64,000 nucleotides of DNA, taken from Propionimicrobium lymphophilum DSM 4903. Lineage in GTDB: Bacteria; Actinomycetota; Actinomycetes; Propionibacteriales; Propionibacteriaceae. The stretch lies in contig NZ_AUIB01000008.1 of the NCBI RefSeq assembly GCF_000423485.1, forward strand, positions 1 to 64,000. Reading direction: 5' to 3'. This document shows, piece by piece, positions 21,479-27,997 of this stretch. A program made the translations under genes and the position numbers. Numbering within the stretch: the stretch's first letter is position 1; each line of letters begins with the position of its first letter. Below the pieces are notes generated by a model that was not told the origin of the DNA, did no database searches, and saw only the letters and a program-made list of their open reading frames with translations.

Positions 21479-22295
21479 TTACCCCTGTAGCTATGTCTGC
21501 ACCAAAACCAATTAAGGAATCATAGGCTGTGCCATACCACAAGCGTTGGGTGTTTGGTGCCGAGAAATTTGTAATCCCTTTGAGCGTACGTGGGTGAGCT
21601 ATCCCGTATTGACTCATAGAATTTAATCCCCGCAATTCTATTTTGTTCGCCAACCCAGCATTTCGAGCAAAGTACTGACCTGTGTTATCAATCGCGGTTC
21701 CAATAAGTGAGGTTGTTGCTGCACGCCTAATATCTACCTGGCCCTCTGAAATATAGTCATCAACAGCGCTACCCAAAAAATCACTTCCCGTCGATAATCC
21801 AGTCGAATAAACTCTAGAACTAACACCCCCAAGATCCTTCGCCAGAGTATTTCCTGCGGGGCCAGCAAAACCACCAAGCCCATTCGCTACAGAGCCACCT
21901 GCCGCAGCACCCAGCATCCCAGACGCAGTAATCGGTGTGCCATAAATCCTACTGTTCAACAAATACGCTGCCTCCGAAGAAGCAGCACCGGATGCCGCAT
22001 TAATAGAAAAACTAGTCAACAAAGCTTTCGAAGTATTGCCTGCAGCACTATTCGCCACATACGCGGCTTTACCTGCAGCAAAACCTGATTCGCCGATCAG
22101 GCCAGTAACAGCACCCACAGCGCTATCTTGGCCTACTCTTGTCCAGTCCACGTTTCCGGTGGAATACTTTTGCACTCCGATCGAGACACCTCCACTAAGC
22201 AAAGCTCCCGATGCTGCCATAAGCGCTATTCCTGCTGGTCCGCCAACCCCGGTAGCCATCAACGCCACACCACCGGCTATCGCTGCCGCAGCTGC
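21456..22295 (-). pseudogene. 5'-truncated polymorphic toxin C-terminus, cassette A
   Basis: About 275 codons of a glycine/alanine/serine-rich protein read leftward. It begins abruptly at an alanine-coding palindrome (GCAGCTGC, 22288-22295), runs through a hydrophobic Gly-rich stretch, then SGGVSIGVQKYSTGNVDWTR, and ends ...VIDNVLSK. The G-V-D-W-x-x-V-G segment and Gly-rich body are typical of the region before the toxic tip in WXG/RHS-type polymorphic toxins; I know of no enzymatic motif here. The open frame extends to 22505, but that extra part is antisense to cassette B and is not natural sequence. No N-terminal secretion or repeat domains exist, so this is an orphan cassette. The 5' limit is approximate. 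Confidence 0.7.
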
Positions 22296-22992
22296 CGGAG
22301 GAGCAGCTTTTAGTGGCGGGCTCACTATTGCTACCCAGAAAACATTTAATGGAAAAGTTAATTGGAAACAAGTCGGAGTATCAGCTCTTATCGGTGCAGC
22401 AACAGGCGGATTCGGCGGCTGGGTAAAAACAGCGTCTATGGCTGGGGAAGGCATAAAAGGAATATCAACAATATCTGGCGTTAATGCGGGAATTGGTGGA
22501 GTCACCTCTTCAGCTAGCTACGCATTATCTCCAGGGGACAAAAACACTCAAAGATACTTTGCAGCTTTGACGTCAGGAATTTTAACTGGAGCCATTTCTG
22601 GTGCTGCCGGCCCTGCCGGTGGAACAGTAGCAAAAACTGTTTTTAACAAGAAAGCTACTTCGGTTTGGGCATCGGGCTGCACTGCTGCGATAAACACTTT
22701 GGGATCAAGTGCGGGTTCTGTAACGAAAGACATTCTTTCTGGCGAAGAAATATCGCTAAACGATGCTTTATATTCCGGCGCTTCTTCTGGATTATCGTCG
22801 ACACTTTTCGGGAAGATATTGCCGGACCAGCGAGGAACCACAACATTAAAACAAGCTTCACATCTTAGTGTGCGTACTTTTAAATGACTAGTCAATCCGA
22901 GCGGCCCGAATGCGAAGCGCTTGTTGCAGGGGGCTGCTGAAGGTGCTGTAATGGAAGTCGGAGCTGACAATTTAATCGAGGTTGTAAAGTAA
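22291..22992 (+). pseudogene. 5'-truncated polymorphic toxin C-terminus with in-frame TGA, cassette B
   Basis: This rightward piece is homologous to cassette A. Its start (alanine run, then FSGGLTIATQKTFNGKVNWK) matches the start of A, and its end matches the end of A. The frame meets a TGA at 22885-22887 but continues in the same frame for 34 codons to TAA at 22990. Those codons (LVNPSGPNAKRL...) align without gaps to cassette A, where the TGA position is a glycine (RTLKGITN against RTFK-stop-LVN). The simplest reading is a GGA to TGA nonsense mutation in a decaying gene. The frame upstream to 22036 is antisense to cassette A and is spurious. Confidence 0.72.
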
Positions 22993-23709
22993 GTGATTGA
23001 AAACAATAATTTCTTAGCTAAGGGGCTAGGGCTTCGTTCGGTTTTTACGATATGCGTTTTTGTGGCGCTAATATTTTTGCCTTTGATAAGTGGAGACATT
23101 TCTGCACTAATCGCACATTTACAAATGGCAGCTTTTTTCTTGTTTTTAATGGCAATATTGGCTCGTACTTCGAGAGCTTGGTTCGCATTTCCACTAATTT
23201 TAACGCTAGTACTAGGATTTCGCATCTCAAAATTATTTTCTCAACCCATACCACCACTTTTATGGTTGCTATCGGGGGCTGCACTATTTTTGACATGGGC
23301 AGATATCGTAGTTTCTCATAATAAAAAAGGTTTAGCCATTTTTGCAAAAAAAATACATACTAAAAAGTTGGTCTCAAAGAAAGAAATTGTCAGGTTTCAT
23401 CTGTTTTCGTGGGTGATGCTTTTAGTGCTTGCATCTTTATATGCGATTGCGCTTCCTTTAACGAGCAATCAGTCAATCAAAACGTTGTTAGCGTTTATCT
23501 TATTCGGCTCCATCGTTGGAAGCTTATTAAGTTTTATGTGTGGGAAGTATAGGTGGTTGATTGTATTATTTATTGCTCCAGCGTTCATAAGTTTAACCAT
23601 TCGCAATCCTTCGGCAATCATTGTTATTTTATTTTGCTGGCTTTCGGGGTACATTGTTTCATGTCTCATTGAAGGCGTTCCCGGCTTGCCGATTCGCAAA
23701 GCTTCCTAG
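22993..23709 (+). CDS. Multi-spanning membrane protein, candidate immunity for cassette B
   Basis: A 238-residue, very hydrophobic protein with about seven or eight predicted membrane helices and short basic loops. No family is recognised. The GTG start follows the toxin TAA with no gap, which points to translational coupling with cassette B before that gene was damaged. It is AT-rich. Position and topology suggest immunity against a membrane-acting toxin, but this is inference. The next 200 bases (23710-23909) are AT-rich with no supported gene. Confidence 0.7.
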   Translation: MIENNNFLAKGLGLRSVFTICVFVALIFLPLISGDISALIAHLQMAAFFLFLMAILARTSRAWFAFPLILTLVLGFRISKLFSQPIPPLLWLLSGAALFLTWADIVVSHNKKGLAIFAKKIHTKKLVSKKEIVRFHLFSWVMLLVLASLYAIALPLTSNQSIKTLLAFILFGSIVGSLLSFMCGKYRWLIVLFIAPAFISLTIRNPSAIIVILFCWLSGYIVSCLIEGVPGLPIRKAS

Positions 23710-23909
23710 GTGTTTTAAAATTTTTATTATTCATTCAAGCCTGAGCGCATAGATTTGTATGCCGCGACTATTTCGGTAATCAATTAGGCCTCTTTCTAGA
23801 TCTAGTTTAACAACAAAAATATAGCCATCTTGGCAATTATTTAAAAAACAAACGTTCGGCTTTAATTTGAATACATTCGGGGACACCTCGGACAAGATAT
23901 TTAGAATAG

Positions 23910-24344
23910 GAAAAAATTGCTACTTTCTTAGGCAAAGCTGAGATCAAAGATCCGCACATAACACTCGATAAAAGTATTGGTAAGCTTCCAACCTGGGCGA
24001 AGAATACCGGTAGAGGGCTCGGATGGTTGTCTGCGGGGTTAACCTATTACGACGAATATGCGGAGAGCTATAACGAGAACACGCTTAAACACCCTGAGTG
24101 GACAGAGTTTCAAAAAATGACTGCCAGTAGCATAGAAGGCTTAGGTGTTGCATGAGGCTCTGCTGTTGGTAACTGGGCTGGGGCTAGAGGCGGTGCCGCT
24201 CTTGGGGCGGCGATAGGGTCAGTTTTTCCTGGTCCCGGAACTCTTGTCGGAGGTCTTATTGGGGGACTGGTCGGAGGGTTTGTTGGAGGAAAAATTGGTG
24301 AGGTAGCTTCAGAAAAAATCGCTGAAAAGGTTAAAACTTTCTAG
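23910..24344 (+). pseudogene. Glycine-zipper toxin C-terminus with in-frame TGA, cassette C
   Basis: A reading frame bounded by TAG stops (23907 and 24342) and interrupted by TGA at 24153-24155 encodes about 143 residues without an N-terminal start. The first half holds GRGLGWLSAGLTYYDEYAES and a helical EFQKMTASSIEGLG part. The second half is a long Gly/Ala zipper (GGAALGAAIGSVFPGPGTLV and so on) ending EKIAEKVKTF. This layout is familiar from C-termini of actinobacterial WXG/LXG-type polymorphic toxins, where such tails are thought to insert into membranes. It is unrelated in sequence to cassettes A and B. The TGA makes it a likely pseudogene. Confidence 0.65.
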
Positions 24345-24366
24345 AAAGAAAATAAAGAAACCATTT

Positions 24367-24834
24367 ATGCTTGATGCTTTAATAAATCCAGTAACAATCT
24401 TTCTGTTCGGCGTTGTGTTGTTGGGGTCAGGCTTTGCTGGTTACAGGGGGAAAATTAAGCGTTGGTGGGTGTATCGAGAGAATTATGTTTTCCATTCATT
24501 GCCCGCTCATGTTACTGCGGGAATAGCCTTAGTTCTTTCAGGCCCCATGTTTTATTTCCCAGATTCTTGGAACGGTCACTGGCTGGTAAAAATTCATGGT
24601 GTGACCATTTGTCTTCTTCTAGGCGTGTCTGGGATCGCAATTTTCTGGGTTCCGCGTTGGGCGTTACCTAAGTGGTATGTGGCTGATCGTGATGCTTTTC
24701 GGGCGAATAAGAGGCTTTTGGAGTATTTGTCCGATGAGCGCAAAAAATTTGAAAAGCGTCCCGCCGTTGTTGGTTTGAAAAGAAAATGGAATGATCATCA
24801 AAAACGAGTTTTATTCCGAATCGTTCAAGATTGA
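24367..24834 (+). CDS. Small membrane protein, candidate immunity for cassette C
   Basis: A 155-residue protein with three predicted membrane helices (about residues 8-25, 48-66 and 74-93) and a charged cytoplasmic-looking tail. No family is recognised. It starts 22 bases after cassette C, with only A-rich sequence and no clear Shine-Dalgarno site between them. Its 3' end overlaps the next gene by 44 bases. By position it would be the immunity partner of the glycine-zipper toxin; this is inference. Confidence 0.68.
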   Translation: MLDALINPVTIFLFGVVLLGSGFAGYRGKIKRWWVYRENYVFHSLPAHVTAGIALVLSGPMFYFPDSWNGHWLVKIHGVTICLLLGVSGIAIFWVPRWALPKWYVADRDAFRANKRLLEYLSDERKKFEKRPAVVGLKRKWNDHQKRVLFRIVQD

Positions 24835-25264
24835 AACGCCATATGTGCATATCCACTATCCGGATATATTGACGCCGCTCGATCCTGCAGAAATAGACCT
24901 TTCTGGTGAAGAGAACGTAGATGCGATCCTGGCGACTGTTGAGCAGGAAGGTCTTGTCTTTAGGCCCAACATGGTTGTCACTTCCGATCCCAGCGCCTAT
25001 CCACTGGTAGATGCAGCCTACGCAGCTTACGAGGCCGCTTTGGATCAGCATTCGGACGCGAGACTGCTCTCAACTGATCTCGTTCCAGTCGAGGACGAAG
25101 AAGGTACTCCTATTGGGCGAGTGTTTAGATTCGTCTATCGACGCGACAGATTCCAGGATGTGATTGTCAAAAAGTGGGTTTTCGCCACCGGCCATACGCA
25201 CCTGCACTTTTCGGCTTCGTTCCTGCCCTCCCAGGCCGCCATGATCGAGGGGGCCTTCGATTGA
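24791..25264 (+). CDS. DcrB/PsbP-like (DUF1795-type) protein
   Basis: A 157-residue soluble protein without signal peptide. The C-terminal half has the pattern of the DcrB/LpqN/PsbP-like fold: a strand GRVFRFVYRRD, a strand VIVKKWVFATGHTHLHFSAS, and a final helix with an S-Q-A-A-M-I-E motif. DUF1795-type proteins include Eag chaperones of toxin effectors, so a chaperone or adaptor role for the neighbouring toxins is possible. The assignment rests on visual fold pattern and is tentative. Base composition returns to the core level here. It ends directly against the next gene (TGA then ATG). Confidence 0.75.
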   Translation: MIIKNEFYSESFKIETPYVHIHYPDILTPLDPAEIDLSGEENVDAILATVEQEGLVFRPNMVVTSDPSAYPLVDAAYAAYEAALDQHSDARLLSTDLVPVEDEEGTPIGRVFRFVYRRDRFQDVIVKKWVFATGHTHLHFSASFLPSQAAMIEGAFD

Positions 25265-25984
25265 ATGGCCGATCATCTGCGGTTCAAAGCCTCCCAGGCT
25301 GAACTCGTTGCCAGCGCGGAGCGATCCACCCAGTGCAATATCCCGATTGATCCCAGAAGCCCAGAACTCGGCTTTCCTCTTGAAAACGTGGCAGGATTCA
25401 GTTCTGCGAATGTTCGAGGAGAGCGGATCTTTGGCGAAGAAGGACTTTCTACCGTCTTAGGGCAATACAAAATAAGCACAGAAAGCCCGTCGCTGGCACG
25501 AGTATTTTTAACTGGCGCTGAGCAGCGCAATATGTATACGGCGTTTCTGCTGGCGGAAGGTGTTTTTGTCATCAGATCAGCCGGTGAGAATGCCTTCAAC
25601 TATGAGGCCGGAAAATACACGGCCTACATGATGACCGAAGAACAGCTGCTAGCCGATGTCTTTAACTGGATGGACGTTAAACCCGGTTTCGTGAATTCAG
25701 CTCCAGAGCGACTTTCGCTCGAAGAATACGAAGAGCGCATCGGAGCTGAAGTGCCCTGGCAAGAGGTGTTAGTTGGCTTCTTTTCTACTTCCATCAGATT
25801 TGCTCGTGATCGGGGCGGAGCGCTCTGGGAGGCAATCATGCCTCAGCCTGGGATAGTCGAAGTTTCTGAGCTCCCATCCGCCATTTTGGTTTCAGCTATT
25901 TATGACGTCCTGGAGATAGTGGTTAATGCGACAGCGGCCGAAATTAAAGAAAAGAAGAAAAAACGCCTGTTCTGGAAGGGCTAG
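25265..25984 (+). CDS. Uncharacterised protein coupled to the DcrB-like gene
   Basis: A 239-residue soluble protein with no motif I can name. It is rich in acidic residues in the middle (LSLEEYEERIGAEVPWQEV) and ends with a very basic tail (KEKKKKRLFWKG). The ATG follows the stop of the preceding gene with no spacer, so the two form a bicistron. Being downstream of three toxin cassettes, it may have a secretion-adaptor role (an EspG-like role was considered but not supported by motifs). After it, a GAAAGT/ACTTTC hairpin (26000-26015) is seen without a T-tract. Confidence 0.75.
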   Translation: MADHLRFKASQAELVASAERSTQCNIPIDPRSPELGFPLENVAGFSSANVRGERIFGEEGLSTVLGQYKISTESPSLARVFLTGAEQRNMYTAFLLAEGVFVIRSAGENAFNYEAGKYTAYMMTEEQLLADVFNWMDVKPGFVNSAPERLSLEEYEERIGAEVPWQEVLVGFFSTSIRFARDRGGALWEAIMPQPGIVEVSELPSAILVSAIYDVLEIVVNATAAEIKEKKKKRLFWKG

Positions 25985-26100
25985 TTTTTACTGGCCACAG
26001 AAAGTCGAGACTTTCGGCTCGGACGAAACAAAACACCTGCTGTCCAAATCGTATTGAGCTGCCTATCATAGTGATTCAGTTGGCTGCTAGATTTGATTTC

Positions 26101-27069
26101 GTGGCGCAGAAGAAATCAGAGCGGTTGATGAATTTAACGATCATGCTGCTTTCCGCCAACAAATACGTCTCCCGTGACGAGATCCGAGCCCGCATAGAGG
26201 GTTATAGAGACCTGAACGATTCCAACTTTGAGCGCACATTTGAACGCGACAAGGACGAGCTGCGCGCCAGAGGCGTCCCAATCGAGACCGGCAGCAACTC
26301 GGCACTTTTCAGTGACGAGACCGGCTACATGATCAAACGAAGCGATTATGAACTCCCTGAAGTCCAGTTCAGCAAGGATGAGACGGCTCTACTTTCGCTA
26401 GCATCGAGCGTCTGGCAGCAGGCAAGCACTTCAGACCAGGCTAGGAAGGCCCTGCTAAAGCTGCGAGCAGGTGGAGTCGAAATCGAATCCGATCGCGAGG
26501 ATGGAGTGCTGGAAACTCGGGTGAGTGTTGAGGACCCGTCATTCGAGCCGATCTGGGAGGCGCTCGCTGAAAAGCGCGTAGTCTCTTTCGAGTATCGCAA
26601 CTCTCCGGCCACGAGGATCGTTCAGCCGTGGCGTCTAGTTATGCGCTCAAACATCTGGTACCTGCTGGGCTACGACGTCACGAAGGAATCGTCGCGAATC
26701 TTCAGGCTTAACCGCATAACGTCGAACGTTAAGATTGGCGAGGTCGCCGATTATGAAATTCCTGATTCGCAAACTTTAAACGACATGGCTGCTTCGATCG
26801 CCCCTAGCGGTGACAACGGCGAGGCCGTTTTGGCCATTCGGAAGTCTCACGCGCCCGCTCTTCGTCGCCGCGGCCAACGCATCCAATGGAGAGGTGAGCT
26901 TCCTGAAGGCTTTCAGGCCTGGCGGGTTAGGCTGCCGTACAATCCCGTGGTCGAAATCGCAAGCTTTGGCTCGCAGGTGCTTGTGCTCGAACCGGACCAA
27001 CTGAAAAACCAGGTGATCAAGCGATTAAAGCAAGTGGTAGGTGCCCACGGGGGTGAGCATGAAGAATGA
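26101..27069 (+). CDS. pafB: WYL-domain transcriptional activator PafB
   Basis: A protein of about 322 residues with an N-terminal winged helix-turn-helix (KKSERLMNLTIMLLSANKYV, then SRDEI) and a WYL domain (PWRLVMRSNIWYLLGYD, IFRLNRI). In mycobacteria PafB pairs with PafC to activate LexA-independent DNA damage genes through RecA-NDp promoters. The frame is open from GTG 26071. I prefer GTG 26101 because family members begin right at the KSERL segment and TAGATT ends exactly 7 bases upstream, as in other leaderless genes here. It overlaps pafC by 11 bases. No proteasome or Pup genes are adjacent. Confidence 0.9.
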   Translation: MAQKKSERLMNLTIMLLSANKYVSRDEIRARIEGYRDLNDSNFERTFERDKDELRARGVPIETGSNSALFSDETGYMIKRSDYELPEVQFSKDETALLSLASSVWQQASTSDQARKALLKLRAGGVEIESDREDGVLETRVSVEDPSFEPIWEALAEKRVVSFEYRNSPATRIVQPWRLVMRSNIWYLLGYDVTKESSRIFRLNRITSNVKIGEVADYEIPDSQTLNDMAASIAPSGDNGEAVLAIRKSHAPALRRRGQRIQWRGELPEGFQAWRVRLPYNPVVEIASFGSQVLVLEPDQLKNQVIKRLKQVVGAHGGEHEE

Positions 27070-27997
27070 AGACCAGCTCTGCAGAATGTTGGCGATTCTT
27101 CCTCTTGCCCAGAGCGGAGAGAGCCTGACAACCAAGTCGTTGGCAAAGATGTTTGGCATAACCAAACGCCAGGTTATAAACGATCTTTCGACGTTATTCA
27201 TGTGTGGTTTGCCGGGCGGATATCCGGACGATTTGATCGACGTCGATATGGACGCGGCCATCGACGATGGCGTGATCCAGATCAGCAATGCCGAGTACCT
27301 GAACAGGCCGCTGCGTCTGACGCAGGACGAGGCTATGAGCCTGCTCGCAGCGCTTGAAGTTGTTCGCGAGGCGGCCACCGGAGAACAAGCGAAAACCGCG
27401 AATTCTGCGATAGCGAAGCTTGAAGAAATCACGGGCGCCGGAAGCGGGGTCCATTTCGATATTTCGACGGGTTCTGACGAAGTGCGCGATCGGTTAGCCG
27501 CCGCAATCTCTAATAACAACAGAGTCAAACTCGTCTACGATGGCGCGTCACGGGCCGTCACGACACAACCTGTCATCGACCCGGTTCTCATCGAGGTCAG
27601 ACATGGAGTGGCATATCTGAACGCTTGGAGCTTGGACGCCAAAGATTGGCGGGTCTACAGGTTCGATCGAATAATCAGCGTGGAATACACCGGGCAGAGC
27701 GCCGAAGACCACGGCGAGGCGCCGAGCGGCCAGTGGTTCGAAAAGGAGAAGGATGTCGTGATCGTCCTCGCTCCGGATGCCGCATGGGTTTGCGAATACC
27801 ACCCGTGCGAAGTTCTCGAGCGCAAAACTGATGGCTCGGTGCGCGCCCGATTCAAAGTGGCGAGCGACGCCTGGCTCACGTCGATTCTTTTGCGTCTTGG
27901 CGACGGCGCCCGCGTCGAAGACGAATCTCTAGCGAAGGATGCCGTGCACGCCGCGCAACAAACACTGAAGATGTACGACCAGATCGAGAAACAATGA
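27059..27997 (+). CDS. pafC: WYL-domain transcriptional activator PafC
   Basis: A 312-residue paralogue and partner of PafB: N-terminal helix-turn-helix (LTTKSLAKMFGITKRQVIND), then a WYL domain (VRHGVAYLNAWSLDAKDWR, VYRFDRI). The PafBC dimer binds single-stranded DNA through the WYL domains in the known mycobacterial system and then activates repair promoters. The ATG at 27059 has a GGGGGTG site just upstream and is preferred over GTG 27041. It overlaps pafB by 11 bases and the helicase gene by 4. Confidence 0.9.
   Translation: MKNEDQLCRMLAILPLAQSGESLTTKSLAKMFGITKRQVINDLSTLFMCGLPGGYPDDLIDVDMDAAIDDGVIQISNAEYLNRPLRLTQDEAMSLLAALEVVREAATGEQAKTANSAIAKLEEITGAGSGVHFDISTGSDEVRDRLAAAISNNNRVKLVYDGASRAVTTQPVIDPVLIEVRHGVAYLNAWSLDAKDWRVYRFDRIISVEYTGQSAEDHGEAPSGQWFEKEKDVVIVLAPDAAWVCEYHPCEVLERKTDGSVRARFKVASDAWLTSILLRLGDGARVEDESLAKDAVHAAQQTLKMYDQIEKQ

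Noticed and set aside
22036-22505. Apparent N-terminal extensions of the two head-to-head toxin frames
   Set aside because: Each extension is simply the antisense of the other cassette and is proline/alanine-biased. Homology between the cassettes begins only at the junction, so the extensions are not natural protein sequence.
22885-24155. Reassignment of TGA to glycine or another amino acid
   Set aside because: Two TGA codons interrupt toxin frames, one at a conserved Gly. However, many core genes here use TGA as an ordinary stop with a coupled start downstream (HAD gene, cinA, ddl). Pseudogene decay is simpler.
20455-25984. Transposase, integrase or att-site flanks that would define the accessory island as a mobile element
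   Set aside because: No transposase or integrase gene and no flanking direct repeats were seen. XerD at 14134 is the chromosomal dimer-resolution enzyme. The island is therefore described only as AT-rich and rearranged.
26000-26015. GAAAGT/ACTTTC hairpin as terminator before pafB
   Set aside because: There is no T-tract after it, so an intrinsic terminator cannot be claimed.
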